Shown here piece by piece: positions 24,710-34,469 of a DNA stretch of 64,000 bases; the first letter of the stretch is position 1, and each line of letters opens with the position of its first letter. The notes beneath the pieces were generated by a model. The model did not search any database. It was not told the origin of the DNA and saw only the letters and a program-made list of their open reading frames with translations. This DNA comes from Gammaproteobacteria bacterium. Its GTDB lineage: Bacteria > Pseudomonadota > Gammaproteobacteria > Ga0077536. The stretch covers positions 124,001 to 188,000 of the forward strand of contig JACPPA010000013.1 in assembly GCA_016191285.1 (NCBI GenBank). The letters run 5' to 3'. Made by a program: the position numbers and the translations under genes.

Positions 24710-25783
24710 TTAACGAATAGTCGCCGTGACGGGGTGGAGCGCGACTACCGCGCTCGATGGGCGTAAGTTCAAGGTATCGCTTAGCCATGTAGTATCCGAA
24801 ATGGCCCCGTCACGGCTCTCCACCGACTGCACTGCCGTCGGTGCCGATGGTGCAGTCTCCGCTGAGCGGCTGGCATCGGCGACCAAAGCAATGCCGTACG
24901 CCACCAGCGCCGGGCGTTCAAGATGGATGAGATGCCCGCTGTCGCGCGCTAGGATTTGCGCCGAAGTCGGACTCTGTGCCGCAAGCTCGCCCTGCAGCGC
25001 GAGCCACAATTGCTCCAGCTGATCGCCGTGCGGGCCTACTGGCCAGGCGCGCTTCCCCCGCGATAACACGACCAACGGCACCGCTGGAAACGGTGGCTCG
25101 GCGCGCAATTCGCGCGCGCTATCGCGAAACCCGAGCAGCTCATAGGAGATTGTCCGTCGCGGGCGCCAATACTGATATTGATACAAGGTTAAAAGCCGTG
25201 CCTGTGGCGACAGGCTCGGATGCAACGCCGGCAACTCTTTGAATTGGACCACGCCAAAGCGACTAATCGGCGCCGTGTTCAAATGATAAGGTGGCGCCTC
25301 GAAGCGTTCGATTTGCTCGGGGTGAGAGGCATCCACTAACACCACACCCGCCGTCAATCGCGGATAGCGGCGCGCGAATAATTGAACGTTATAGCCACCG
25401 TATGAGTGTCCGACCATGACAAAAGGTCCGGACAAACCGGCGTTGTGCAGCAACCGATGCAGTTCGTTAACTTCGATCGAACTGGTGCGGGGGTAAGGTC
25501 CCATATCGCTCCAACCATAGCCGGCGCGGTCATAGACGCAAACCTGCGTAAAGTGGGCGACGCGCTGCATCACTGGTTGCCATTCGAGCGAAGTCCCGCC
25601 GAGTCCGGTATCAATCACCACCGTGGGCGCACCCTGCCCCCGGCAATACAGATGCATGCGATGCCCGTCGACATCGATCAGTCGCCCGGGCGACCGGCCG
25701 AGTGGATGCGCGGCAGCAACACTAACTCCCAGGCACCAAAGTGCCATGAGCCGAAGCGGCCAACGATCACGGAGCTCAGTCAT
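24710..25783 (-). CDS. Secreted alpha/beta hydrolase
   Basis: 357 residues from the ATG at 25783. The open frame extends 67 codons further, but only this start gives a signal peptide (LRLMALWCLGVSVAAAHP). Alpha/beta hydrolase motifs: GQGAPTVVIDTGLGGTSLEW (oxyanion turn), YDRAGYGWSD, nucleophile Ser in VGHSYGGYN, acid region LVDASHPEQ and His in DSGHLIHLERP. The substrate cannot be read; it is likely periplasmic. The C-terminal 60 residues are low complexity. It is divergent from the RDD gene. Confidence 0.85.
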   Translation of the reverse strand: MTELRDRWPLRLMALWCLGVSVAAAHPLGRSPGRLIDVDGHRMHLYCRGQGAPTVVIDTGLGGTSLEWQPVMQRVAHFTQVCVYDRAGYGWSDMGPYPRTSSIEVNELHRLLHNAGLSGPFVMVGHSYGGYNVQLFARRYPRLTAGVVLVDASHPEQIERFEAPPYHLNTAPISRFGVVQFKELPALHPSLSPQARLLTLYQYQYWRPRRTISYELLGFRDSARELRAEPPFPAVPLVVLSRGKRAWPVGPHGDQLEQLWLALQGELAAQSPTSAQILARDSGHLIHLERPALVAYGIALVADASRSAETAPSAPTAVQSVESRDGAISDTTWLSDTLNLRPSSAVVALHPVTATIR

Positions 25784-25940
25784 AAAACGTGGGAGTGCTT
25801 GCGACGGTCGATGGCATTGTGACAGATTCACCCTCCGCGCGGTTCCGTCACCACACGATATACCCACTTTCTTCATCTTCGCCTGCAAACCCTTGGACTC
25901 ACGGCTCGCCCCAATTTCAAATCCATCGCCGGTCGGACTG

Positions 25941-26333
25941 ATGCGCCGGGGCGCGGCCATGGTGTATGACACCTTGGCCGTCATTGCGATTTGGTTCGTG
26001 GCGGCAGCGATCGCGGTGGCGACTAATCACGGACAAAAAATCGCCCCACATCAGTGGTGGTTTAGCGGCTATCTGATTCTCGCCGCCTACGCGTACTTTG
26101 CTTATTGCTGGCGTCGCGGCCATACGCTTGGGATGCGGAGCTGGAAAATTCGGATTACGGATACGACCGGCGGCCCGGTCACCTGGCGCCAGACCTTGAT
26201 CAGATTTGGCGTCGCGGCGCTCGGGGCGTTAGTTGGCGGGTGTGGTTATTGGTGGGTGCTCTTCGATACCGAGGGTCGCGCCTGGCATGACCGCGTGTCG
26301 GCCACCCGCTTAACTACTTTTCGCACTAAATAA
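25941..26333 (+). CDS. RDD-family integral membrane protein
   Basis: 130 residues from the ATG at 25941. RRGAAMVYDTLAVIAIWF carries the R-D pattern of the first helix, TLGMRSWKIRI the central motif, and a third helix ends with DTEGRAWHDRVSATRLT, the typical RDD C-terminus. Three membrane segments. Family function is unclear (some act in ion exchange). The conserved PxGLxRR motif begins just before this ATG, so an in-frame TTG at 25893 may be the true start. A MITE-like element begins at the base after the stop. Confidence 0.8.
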   Translation: MRRGAAMVYDTLAVIAIWFVAAAIAVATNHGQKIAPHQWWFSGYLILAAYAYFAYCWRRGHTLGMRSWKIRITDTTGGPVTWRQTLIRFGVAALGALVGGCGYWWVLFDTEGRAWHDRVSATRLTTFRTK

Positions 26334-26736
26334 ACTAAATAGCGAAGCGGAAATGCCGACTACCCAGACTTGCGTCAGGTCCGAACTCTTCGTCATTCCG
26401 GCGGAAGAGGACGTAAAAAAACTCGAACCGCCGTCACTCCGGAATTCGCACAGCGAAACGCCGGGGTTCAGCCAGAATAGGCGTTCGCGCCGTACGCGGA
26501 GCCGCTTTTTTTTTGGATTCCGGCGGGCGCCGGAATGACGTGTGCTGGGTTGTTGTTCCCTGCTCCAAATTACTTGGAGTTTTCACACGGCCTGGTAAGC
26601 CGGAATCCAGGCCATTAATTTATTCGACTGGATTCCTCCCGGCGAAAGCCGCGATCACTCCGCAATGACGGCAGTGCGGTCTTGATGACCCGACGCATGG
26701 CCGCGACCTGGTCGCTATTTATGTTCTTCTACTTAG
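26334..26736. mobile_element. MITE-like element, long copy
   Basis: Starts ACTAAATAGCGAAGCGGAAAT one base after the RDD stop and ends CTATTTATGTTCTTCTACTTAG, reaching into the lptG stop codon. The ends match those of 10000-10193, and the right 110 bp are nearly the same sequence. The extra 210 bp are REP palindromes (CGTCATTCCGGCGG, GATTCCGGCGGGCGCCGGAA), so the long form looks like the short one with REP units inserted. It fills the whole convergent RDD-lptG gap. Confidence 0.6.
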
Positions 26737-27797
26737 GGCGTGCGCGTTAATAAATAGAGCGCCGCCGCCGACATCAACAACGCGGGTCCTGTAGCGCTCA
26801 ACACCGGCGGAATGTCATAAACCACGCTGAGGTGGCCCGCCGCTTTATTCATTAGATGAAACCCAAGACCGATCAGGGATCCCACCAATACGCGTTGACC
26901 GACGGTGACACCGCGGTTCGCGCGCAACACCATCGGCACCGCCAGGACGACCATGACGACGGTGGTGATGGGGTAACTCAATTTAAGCCACAACACGTGA
27001 TCGTACCGCTGCGCGGTTTGGCCGTTATCGCGCAAGAATCGACTGTACTTAATGAGACTGGAAATCGATAGGTTGTCGGGATTGATCGTTACCATCGATA
27101 GTAAATCCGGCTTCAAGATCGAGTCCCATGCCGCTTGGGCCAATGTGCGTTTCTTGAGTCCATCATCGTCGAGCATGGTCTGCGTGATGTTCTGCAGCAC
27201 CCATTCGCGTCCGGTGTAGCGCGCGAACTCGGCGTGCGTGCTTAAGCGCAGTTTGCTCGAGTCGTCGAACTCGTAGATGTAGACATCGCGCAGCTGATCG
27301 CCGGGCAAGATCTCGCGAATATTGATGTAACTATTCGCGTCGCGCGCCCAAAAACCGTTCTCGGATTGAAAAGTCACGCGCTGGTTGATCGCGACGTTGC
27401 GATAGTCCTGGGCGAATCGTTCAGCGGGCGGGGCGATAAATTCGCCCATTAGCATCACCACCACGAGGAGGACCGCGCCGGCTTTGATCACTGCGTGGAT
27501 GAGGCGCAGTTTGGACACGCCCGCACAGCGGATGACGGTAATTTCGCCATTCCGCATCATCGTCCCAAAGCCGATCAAGGAGCCGATCAAGGCCGCCATC
27601 GGAAATAAATCGTAGGTAAGGTCGGGAGTGCTTGCGATGACGAACACGGTCGCCTTGCCGATGTTGTAAGTACCGCGCCCGACCTCTTCTAATTGTTCGA
27701 TAAAGGCGAAAAAGGTGAAGACCGCGACCAGCACGATGAGCACGGTGATGGTGGCCGAAATGATCGTCCAACCGATGTAGCGATCCAATATCTTCAT
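26733..27797 (-). CDS. lptG: LptG, lipopolysaccharide export permease
   Basis: 354 residues, normal length. MKILDRYIGWTIISATITVLIVLVAVF, then LEEVGRGTYN, PDLTYDLFPMAALIGSLIGFGTM, NGEITVIRCAGVS and a beta-rich periplasmic jellyroll (about 120-260), then three C-terminal helices (about 265-350). LptG works with LptF and LptB2 to extract LPS from the inner membrane. In most gammaproteobacteria lptF precedes lptG and faces pepA. Here lptG faces pepA directly across 121 bp and lptF is absent. Confidence 0.95.
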   Translation of the reverse strand: MKILDRYIGWTIISATITVLIVLVAVFTFFAFIEQLEEVGRGTYNIGKATVFVIASTPDLTYDLFPMAALIGSLIGFGTMMRNGEITVIRCAGVSKLRLIHAVIKAGAVLLVVVMLMGEFIAPPAERFAQDYRNVAINQRVTFQSENGFWARDANSYINIREILPGDQLRDVYIYEFDDSSKLRLSTHAEFARYTGREWVLQNITQTMLDDDGLKKRTLAQAAWDSILKPDLLSMVTINPDNLSISSLIKYSRFLRDNGQTAQRYDHVLWLKLSYPITTVVMVVLAVPMVLRANRGVTVGQRVLVGSLIGLGFHLMNKAAGHLSVVYDIPPVLSATGPALLMSAAALYLLTRTP

Positions 27798-27918
27798 GCG
27801 ATTAGGCGCGCTTTACTGCCTGTTCGGCGAACGAATACACTGCGGGGACTTAAGTTCAACACATCTAAGCTGATGTCGGCGTCGGTCACTGACCAGTACC
27901 TCAGCGGAGCGTCTATCT

Positions 27919-29403
27919 ATGGAGATCTCGATTAAACGCGGCAGCTTGCGCACGCATAAAACCGCTTGTATCGCGGTCGGCGTACTCGCCGGCAAACGCT
28001 TGAGCCCGAGCGCCCTACGGCTCGACAAGGCAAGTCGTGGAGCGCTGACTCGAATCGTCAGGCGAGGGGATATTAGCGGCAATCCAGGTGAAGCGCTAAT
28101 GGTGCCCGACGTCGGCGGCATCGCCGCCGAAAGAGTTTTATTAGTGGGCTGCGGCAAGGCGGACGGAATCTCAGGTCTCGAATATTTGGGAGCCCTCAAT
28201 GCCGCCGCGAAAGCGCTCTGCGGCGCCGGTCTAAGAAATGCCGTCACAGCACTCGGCGAAATCAGCGTCAAAGATCGCGACACGGCCTGGAAGCAGCAAC
28301 AGATCGCGGTGTCGCTTAACCACGCCGCGTATCGTTTTGAGCGCTTGAAAAGCAAACCTAGTCGTAAACCCGCGTTGACGCGCGCGTGGTCGGCGGTCGA
28401 AGACAGTGACGCAGACGCGGCTAGTCGAGGCTTGCGCACGGGCAATGCCATTGCGCTCGGCATGGCCCTGACCCGCGATCTCGCCAATTTGCCGGGGAAT
28501 CACTGCACTCCTACCCATCTCGCGGAGACCGCGGAAGCCCTCGCCAGCGCTTACCCAAGCCTTGAGGTAACCGTGCTCGACGAGGCTGACATGTTGAAGC
28601 TCGGCATGGGCTCGCTATTGTCGGTCGCGCGCGGTAGCCGCCAACCGCCCAAACTCATCACTGTCGAATACCGTGGCGCGGGCGACGCGCCACCAGTGGT
28701 CTTGGTCGGCAAGGGCGTGACATTCGATTCCGGCGGAATTTCGATCAAACCCGCCGCGGCGATGGATGAGATGAAATTCGATATGACGGGCGCAGCGAGC
28801 GTGCTCGGCGTGATGAAAGCGGTGGCCGAACTCGGTCTTGAAATTAACGTGGTCGGCGTGGCGCCGGCGACGGAAAATCTACCCGATGGCAGTGCCACCA
28901 AGCCCGGCGACGTGGTCACCAGCATGTCTGGCCAAACCATCGAAGTTTTAAATACCGATGCCGAGGGCCGCCTGATTTTGTGTGACGCGCTGACCTATAG
29001 CGCGCGCTTTAAGCCTGACGTGGTGATCGACATCGCAACCTTGACCGGCGCCTGTGTGATCGCCCTTGGCAGCCACGCGAGCGGTCTTTTGAGCAACCAC
29101 GATGCGCTCGCCGACGACCTGCTCGCGGCCGGGCAACGCGCTGGCGATCGCGCGTGGCGCTTGCCGCTGTGGGACGAGTATCACAAGCAGCTCGAATCGC
29201 CCTTCGCCGATGTGGCGAACGTGGGCGGCCGCGAAGCCGGCACCATTACCGCGGCCTGCTTCCTGTCGCGGTTCACCAAGGATTTTCACTGGGCGCATCT
29301 TGATATCGCGGGCACCGCGTGGACTGGGGGCAAAACCAAGGGATCGACGGGACGGCCTGTTCCTCTCTTGATGGAATACCTGCTCGGCCGACTCGCACAG
29401 TAG
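27919..29403 (+). CDS. pepA: Cytosol (leucyl) aminopeptidase A
   Basis: 494 residues. The N-terminal DNA-binding/regulatory domain covers 1-170. The catalytic domain has VGKGVTFDSGGISIKPAAAM (metal Lys and Asp), MKFDMTGAASVLG and NTDAEGRLILCDAL, the PepA signature with metal Asp/Glu. It is a hexameric Mn/Zn exopeptidase; in E. coli it also binds DNA (XerCD recombination, carAB control). holC follows after 12 bp and valS after a further 2 bp, the usual order. Confidence 0.96.
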   Translation: MEISIKRGSLRTHKTACIAVGVLAGKRLSPSALRLDKASRGALTRIVRRGDISGNPGEALMVPDVGGIAAERVLLVGCGKADGISGLEYLGALNAAAKALCGAGLRNAVTALGEISVKDRDTAWKQQQIAVSLNHAAYRFERLKSKPSRKPALTRAWSAVEDSDADAASRGLRTGNAIALGMALTRDLANLPGNHCTPTHLAETAEALASAYPSLEVTVLDEADMLKLGMGSLLSVARGSRQPPKLITVEYRGAGDAPPVVLVGKGVTFDSGGISIKPAAAMDEMKFDMTGAASVLGVMKAVAELGLEINVVGVAPATENLPDGSATKPGDVVTSMSGQTIEVLNTDAEGRLILCDALTYSARFKPDVVIDIATLTGACVIALGSHASGLLSNHDALADDLLAAGQRAGDRAWRLPLWDEYHKQLESPFADVANVGGREAGTITAACFLSRFTKDFHWAHLDIAGTAWTGGKTKGSTGRPVPLLMEYLLGRLAQ

Positions 29404-29415
29404 AACTGGTCGCAA

Positions 29416-29841
29416 ATGACGAGTGTCTATTTTCATATCGTGCCCGCCCAAGCCAAACGTCAACACGACGTCTTTGTCTGCCAACTCATCGAGCGTGAGT
29501 GGCAGACCGGTCGCACGGTCCATGTGCATTGTTGTGACGATACCATGGTCGCGAGTTTCGACGACCTGTTATGGACGTTTCGCGATACCAGTTTCGTACC
29601 GCATGCAATAGTTGGCGCGTCCGACGCCAGTGGCGTACGCGTGATGCTCGGCTGCGCCAACCACTCGCCGGCGACGCACGATACCTTGGTGAATCTACAT
29701 CCCGAAATCCCCGCGTTCTTCAGTCAGTTCGAGCGCGTGATCGAAACCACCGGACACGACGACAATACGCGACAACTGGCGCGCGAACGGTATCGATTTT
29801 ATAAGGATCGTGGCTACGCGCTGGCCACGCACCAGCCATAG
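29416..29841 (+). CDS. holC: DNA polymerase III chi subunit
   Basis: 141 residues. [55 protein letters not shown] and the C-terminal [16 protein letters not shown] follow the HolC pattern. Chi with psi connects the clamp loader to SSB. The position between pepA and valS is conserved across gammaproteobacteria. Confidence 0.93.
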   Translation: MTSVYFHIVPAQAKRQHDVFVCQLIEREWQTGRTVHVHCCDDTMVASFDDLLWTFRDTSFVPHAIVGASDASGVRVMLGCANHSPATHDTLVNLHPEIPAFFSQFERVIETTGHDDNTRQLARERYRFYKDRGYALATHQP

Positions 29842-29843
29842 CG

Positions 29844-32800
29844 ATGAACGACACGCCACCTACAAAAAATTTGGATCTAGGTTCGACGATTAACGAACTG
29901 GAATCCTTGATCGAAGTAAAGCGAGTCGAACTGCGTGAGGTGGTCGCGGGTCGGCGCCCGCCGCCAGGACTAACGCCACCGGTGTTAACCGAGCAAGTGA
30001 CCGACGTTGATCCCGCCATCTTTGGTCCGCCTCTCACCCGCGGCAGCGTGCACCAGGCACGGGTGAGCGCAGCTGAACCTGTCCTCGATGCAGCCCCCAA
30101 TCCGAGCGCCGCGGTCACGCCACCCTCCGTTTTGCTACCTCAACCGACAACGCCTGCCATGAAATTCGAGCCGCCAATTGTCAAGACCTACGACCCCCAC
30201 ACGATCGAGCGCGCGCGCTACGCCGAGTGGGAACAAGCGGGTTATTTCAAGCCTGAAGGCCGGGCCGCGCCGTTTTGTATTGCCCTACCGCCGCCGAATG
30301 TCACTGGCAGCTTGCACATGGGACACGCGTTTCAAGACACGCTGATGGATTGCCTGATCCGCTATCACCGCATGCAGGGCCACGCCACGCTTTGGCAATG
30401 TGGCACCGACCACGCGGGGATCGCGACCCAAATGGTGGTTGAACGCCAATTAGGGTTGAAGGGACTGTCGCGCCACGACCTCGGCCGCGAGCAGTTTTTG
30501 GAAGCGGTGTGGAAATGGAAGGATGAATCCGGCGGTACCATCTCGCAACAATTGCGGCGCATGGGCGCGGCGATGGATTGGAGTCGCGAGCGCTTCACGA
30601 TGGACTCAGGCCTATCGAATGCGGTCACCGAAGTATTTGTGCGTTTGTACGACGAAGGTTTGATTTATCGCGGCAAACGCTTGGTGAACTGGGATCCGGT
30701 GCTGAACACTGCGATCTCGGATTTAGAAGTGGTCACGGAGGAGGAGCAGGGTCAGATTTGGCATATTCGCTATCCGTTGGAAAACGGCGCGGGCCATGTC
30801 GTGGTCGCCACCACTCGCCCCGAAACATTGCTCGGCGACGTGGCGGTAGCCGTGCATCCCGATGACGAGCGGTATCGCCGCATCATTGGCAAATACGTCA
30901 AACTCCCGCTGTGCGAACGCAGTATCCCGATCATTGCGGATACCTATGTTGATCCGGCGTTCGGTTCTGGTTGCGTGAAAATCACCCCCGCGCATGACTT
31001 CAACGACTACGTCGTGGGCGAACGCCATCAACTGCCAAAGATCAATATCTTTACCGGCCAAGCGCACATCAACGACAACGCGCCAGCGGCGTATCGCGGC
31101 CTCGATCGCCATGCCGCGCGCAAGCAAGTGGTCGCTGATCTCGAAGCACAGGGCTTACTGGTCCGTTGCGATCCACACAAAATGGCGGTGCCGCGCGGCG
31201 ATCGTTCGCAAGCAGTGATCGAACCGTATTTAACCGATCAATGGTTTGTCAGTATTAAACCGCTCGCCGAGCCCGCGATCAAATGCGTGGAAGACGGCCG
31301 CATTCGTTTTGTCCCCGAAAATTGGAGCAAGACTTATTTCGAATGGATGCGCAATATCGACGACTGGTGCATCAGCCGTCAGTTGTGGTGGGGCCACCGG
31401 ATCCCCGCATGGTACGACAGCAATGGCAAAATTTACGTTGGGCGCACCGAACAAGAAGCGCGCGATAAGGCGGGTCTCGGCCCGGAGACCGCACTCGATC
31501 AAGATTCCGACGTCCTCGATACGTGGTTCTCATCGGCCTTATGGCCGTTCTCGACCTTGGGCTGGCCCGCGCAGACCCCCGAGCTCGCGACATTTTATCC
31601 GACGTCGGTGTTGGTAACAGGCTTCGACATCATTTTTTTCTGGGTCGCGCGGATGATCATGATGGGTCTGAAGTTCATGGGCGACGTGCCCTTCCGCGAA
31701 GTCTATATCCACGGTCTGGTGCGCGATGCCGAAGGCAACAAGATGTCCAAATCCAAAGGCAACATCTTGGACCCCATCGATCTGATCGATGGCATAGAGC
31801 TCGAACCGTTGGTGGTGAAACGAACTGCAGGTTTGATGCGACCCGAGGCTGCGCCGAAAATCGAGGCTGCCACGCGCCGCCAGTTTCCAGACGGTATTCC
31901 GAGTTATGGCGCCGACGCGCTGCGCTTCACGTTCGCTTCGATGGCCACGCAAGGTCGCGATGTACGCTTCGATCTCGGCCGCATCGAAGGCTATCGCAAT
32001 TTCTGTAACAAGATTTGGAATGCCACGCGCTTCGTGCTGATGATGCAGGGCGAGACGCCATTGAGCGGTACGCCCAATGTTGCAAGTCATGGTTTGCCGG
32101 AACGTTGGATCATGCAGCGCCTGCGCGGCACGGTGAGCGGCGTGCGTGCTGGTTTCGAGAGTTATCGCTTTGATCTCGCGGCGCACGCGATCTACGAATT
32201 TATGTGGGATGAATATTGCGATTGGTACATCGAACTCGCCAAGGTCACGTTGAATAGCGCGGACACGCCCGATCAAGTGAAATCGGCCACGCGCCACACC
32301 TTGGTCGAGGTGCTCGAGTGCGCGCTGCGTATGATGCATCCGCTGGTGCCGTTCATCTCGGATGAAATCTGGCGCAAGGTCGCGCCGCTGGTGGGCAAGC
32401 GCGGCACCACCATCATGCTTGAGGCGTACCCCAGCGTGGACGAATTGCCGACCGACGCGAGCGCCGAGGCGCCGCTGGCGTGGCTCAAAAATTTTATTCT
32501 CGGCGTGCGACGAATTCGCGCTGAAAATAATCTGGAACCGAATCGCCGCATTCCGATCAAGGTATACGGCGGGAGTGACATCGAACGTCATTGGCTACAG
32601 GTGTTGGAACCTTTCATCAACCAATTAGCGCGAGTTGCGCAAATCGACCGAGTCGAATCGATAGAGAATCGGGACGACACTTCGGCGTTGGCGGGCGACA
32701 CCACTATCTTGGTGCCGCTGCTGGATCTAATCGACCCCCATGTTGAGCGGGAACGGATCACCAAGGAACTGGCCCGCATGCGCCAAGATCTACAACGCGT

Positions 32801-32936
32801 GGAAGGCAAACTCGCAAATGACGCGTTCGTCGCCAAGGCGCCCGTCGAGGTGGTCGACAAGGAGCGTAAACGTGCGGGCGATCTTGCCGATCAAATCGAG
32901 CGGTTAACTGCTCAGCTCGGTCGTTTACCCGGTTGA
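29844..32936 (+). CDS. valS: Valyl-tRNA synthetase with about 105-residue N-terminal extension
   Basis: 1030 residues; the usual enzyme starts near residue 106 ([21 protein letters not shown]), which is itself an in-frame ATG at 30159. Class I motifs: [15 protein letters not shown] with HIGH-like HMGH, the editing domain (about 300-510), KMSKSKGN, the anticodon domain, and a C-terminal coiled-coil arm (about 960-1030) that is typical of ValRS. The extension has a short predicted helix ([20 protein letters not shown]) and then Pro-rich linker sequence with [19 protein letters not shown]. No ribosome site precedes 30159, so a single long protein is more likely than two starts. Confidence 0.93.
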   Translation: MNDTPPTKNLDLGSTINELESLIEVKRVELREVVAGRRPPPGLTPPVLTEQVTDVDPAIFGPPLTRGSVHQARVSAAEPVLDAAPNPSAAVTPPSVLLPQPTTPAMKFEPPIVKTYDPHTIERARYAEWEQAGYFKPEGRAAPFCIALPPPNVTGSLHMGHAFQDTLMDCLIRYHRMQGHATLWQCGTDHAGIATQMVVERQLGLKGLSRHDLGREQFLEAVWKWKDESGGTISQQLRRMGAAMDWSRERFTMDSGLSNAVTEVFVRLYDEGLIYRGKRLVNWDPVLNTAISDLEVVTEEEQGQIWHIRYPLENGAGHVVVATTRPETLLGDVAVAVHPDDERYRRIIGKYVKLPLCERSIPIIADTYVDPAFGSGCVKITPAHDFNDYVVGERHQLPKINIFTGQAHINDNAPAAYRGLDRHAARKQVVADLEAQGLLVRCDPHKMAVPRGDRSQAVIEPYLTDQWFVSIKPLAEPAIKCVEDGRIRFVPENWSKTYFEWMRNIDDWCISRQLWWGHRIPAWYDSNGKIYVGRTEQEARDKAGLGPETALDQDSDVLDTWFSSALWPFSTLGWPAQTPELATFYPTSVLVTGFDIIFFWVARMIMMGLKFMGDVPFREVYIHGLVRDAEGNKMSKSKGNILDPIDLIDGIELEPLVVKRTAGLMRPEAAPKIEAATRRQFPDGIPSYGADALRFTFASMATQGRDVRFDLGRIEGYRNFCNKIWNATRFVLMMQGETPLSGTPNVASHGLPERWIMQRLRGTVSGVRAGFESYRFDLAAHAIYEFMWDEYCDWYIELAKVTLNSADTPDQVKSATRHTLVEVLECALRMMHPLVPFISDEIWRKVAPLVGKRGTTIMLEAYPSVDELPTDASAEAPLAWLKNFILGVRRIRAENNLEPNRRIPIKVYGGSDIERHWLQVLEPFINQLARVAQIDRVESIENRDDTSALAGDTTILVPLLDLIDPHVERERITKELARMRQDLQRVEGKLANDAFVAKAPVEVVDKERKRAGDLADQIERLTAQLGRLPG

Positions 32937-32999
32937 GGACCGCTTTAAACTGAGCTCGATTAGCCGACCTGGGCTGCCCTGCAGCCATAAACTTCGATT

Positions 33000-33100
33000 T
33001 TGTGAGAGCCGCTTTAACGGCGGTTCGTTCAAGCCTTCAATCCTCGTCCAGGCCAACCCGGATTCGCGGCTAAAGCCGCTCCCACAGTACAGGCTCCCAC
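33000..33100. repeat. GTGGGAGC-family repeat, long form, tandem unit 1
   Basis: GTGAGAGCCGCTTTAACGGC, then TTCAAGCCTTCAATCCTCGT and CCAGGC, then ATTCGCGGCTAAAGCCGCTC. Same organisation as 21771-21868. Confidence 0.8.
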
Positions 33101-33112
33101 CACACACTGGAT

Positions 33113-33251
33113 TTGTGGGAGCCGCTTTAACGGCGAATCGTTCAAGCCTTCAATCCTCGTCCAGGCCTCAAGCCTTCAGTCCTCGTCCAGGCAACCCGGA
33201 TTCGCGGCTAAAGCCGCTCCCACAGTACAGGCCACAAGTACAGGTGCCCAC
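33113..33251. repeat. GTGGGAGC-family repeat, long form, tandem unit 2
   Basis: As the previous unit, but with an internal duplication: the 26-bp block TCAAGCCTTCAATCCTCGTC plus CAGGC occurs twice (33142-33192, one base differing). This suggests growth by slippage or unequal exchange. Confidence 0.8.
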
Positions 33252-33311
33252 AACGCACACCGCTCGCGCGGTGATTAAGGGGAATTAGGCGGGTTTATCG
33301 CAGAACGACTT

Positions 33312-33551
33312 CTAATGTCCAGCCGCGCCTAACACTAAATGCACCACGGTGTAGACGGTGAGGACGAACACCGCCGTGCCAATGAGACCAGCAATGATGA
33401 AGGTCTTGGCCGCACCGCGCGTGAAATCCCGCTCGCGGTTCCGATTGCTCTGTACGCCCATGGCGGCGGCAACCACGCTCTGAATAACTTGTAGTATGCT
33501 GAGGCCTTGTTGTGCAGGCCCTGGTGGCCCCATCCTATTTTCTTCAGTCAT
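33312..33551 (-). CDS. DUF2970 small membrane protein
   Basis: 79 residues. SILQVIQSVVAAAMGVQSNRNRERDFTRG followed by a single hydrophobic helix (FIIAGLIGTAVFVLTVYTVVHLVL) matches the DUF2970 family, common in Beta- and Gammaproteobacteria and of unknown function. Divergent from cysE, with 57 bp between. Confidence 0.85.
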   Translation of the reverse strand: MTEENRMGPPGPAQQGLSILQVIQSVVAAAMGVQSNRNRERDFTRGAAKTFIIAGLIGTAVFVLTVYTVVHLVLGAAGH

Positions 33552-33608
33552 GAGTCACCGACTTCTCTAATCGCGTCAGTCGCATCATAGCATCGCCAAA
33601 TCAGACCC

Positions 33609-34352
33609 ATGTTCGACCAACTCAAAGAAGACATTCAAAGCATTTTCGTGCGCGATCCCGCGGCACGAAACACCCTGGAACTACTGACTACCTATCCGGG
33701 CGTGCATGCCATGATCGTGCATCGCGCGAGTCATTGGCTGTGGTTGCGCGGCTGCAAATTAGCCGCGCGCATGGTGTCGCACTTTGGGCGTTTCATCACC
33801 GGCATTGAAATTCACCCTGGCGCCACGATCGGTCGGCGATTTTTTATCGATCATGGAATGGGTGTGGTGATCGGCGAGACCGCTGAAATCGGCGACGATT
33901 GCACGCTCTACCACGGGGTAACGTTGGGCGGTACGACCTGGAACAAGGGCAAACGCCATCCCACGCTGCGTAACGGGGTCGTGATCGGCGCCGGCGCGAA
34001 GGTTTTGGGCCCGATCATCATTGGCGAAAATGCACGGGTCGGTTCAAATGCGGTGGTGGTCAAAGACGTTCCCGATGGCGCCACCGTGGTTGGCATCCCG
34101 GGACGGATTGCGGGCAGTGAAACCACGGCGCGCAAAACCGAACGCGAGGAAACGGCGCGCCGTATCGGCTTTGACGCCTACGGCCAGGTCAAAGATTTAA
34201 ACGATCCCCTGGCACAGGCGGTCGATGCTCTCCTCGATCATGCGCGCGGCCTCGAAAAACAAATCGCGACGCTGGCGGAAGCCTTGTGCAAACAAGGCAT
34301 TAAGGTGGATCTACCCGACGTGCCGCCCTGCGCGGACCTGAAGCAACCCTAA
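33609..34352 (+). CDS. cysE: Serine O-acetyltransferase
   Basis: 247 residues. Left-handed beta-helix of hexapeptide repeats from about residue 65 to 175 ([60 protein letters not shown]), with the catalytic His in [11 protein letters not shown] and the [10 protein letters not shown] loop. It makes O-acetylserine for cysteine synthesis. Its place just before iscR links sulfur supply to Fe-S cluster assembly, as in the isc loci of pseudomonads. Confidence 0.94.
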   Translation: MFDQLKEDIQSIFVRDPAARNTLELLTTYPGVHAMIVHRASHWLWLRGCKLAARMVSHFGRFITGIEIHPGATIGRRFFIDHGMGVVIGETAEIGDDCTLYHGVTLGGTTWNKGKRHPTLRNGVVIGAGAKVLGPIIIGENARVGSNAVVVKDVPDGATVVGIPGRIAGSETTARKTEREETARRIGFDAYGQVKDLNDPLAQAVDALLDHARGLEKQIATLAEALCKQGIKVDLPDVPPCADLKQP

Positions 34353-34395
34353 GTCGTGGCACCGCGGGCGGCGAGGCCGGTCAGTGGTCGAAATT

Positions 34396-34428
34396 AATCT
34401 TGACTAAAATACTCGGGATCTACACAAT
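34396..34428 (+). promoter_or_regulatory. iscR promoter with type-1 IscR site
   Basis: The segment TTGACTAAAATACTCGGGAT (34400-34419) resembles the type-1 IscR motif found upstream of iscR genes. Its TTGACT also serves as a -35 element, and CACAAT at 34423-34428 fits a -10 with 17-bp spacing. An iron-sulfur-loaded IscR would sit on the promoter and repress the suf operon. Confidence 0.65.
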
Positions 34429-34469
34429 TCCCGACTACCTTCCTAGGGATTCCCGCAGCGGAGACACTT

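Larger units (their letters stand above)
32937..33311. other. 375-bp gene-free gap filled by tandem GTGGGAGC-family units
   Basis: Between valS and the leftward DUF2970 gene. Apart from the two repeat units (33000-33100 and 33113-33251) nothing is recognisable. Confidence 0.75.

Noticed and set aside
26353-26538. 61-codon frame in the RDD-lptG gap
   Set aside because: Encoded by the MITE-like/REP sequence.
31539-32591. 350-codon open frame opposite valS
   Set aside because: Antisense to conserved ValRS; no domain recognised.
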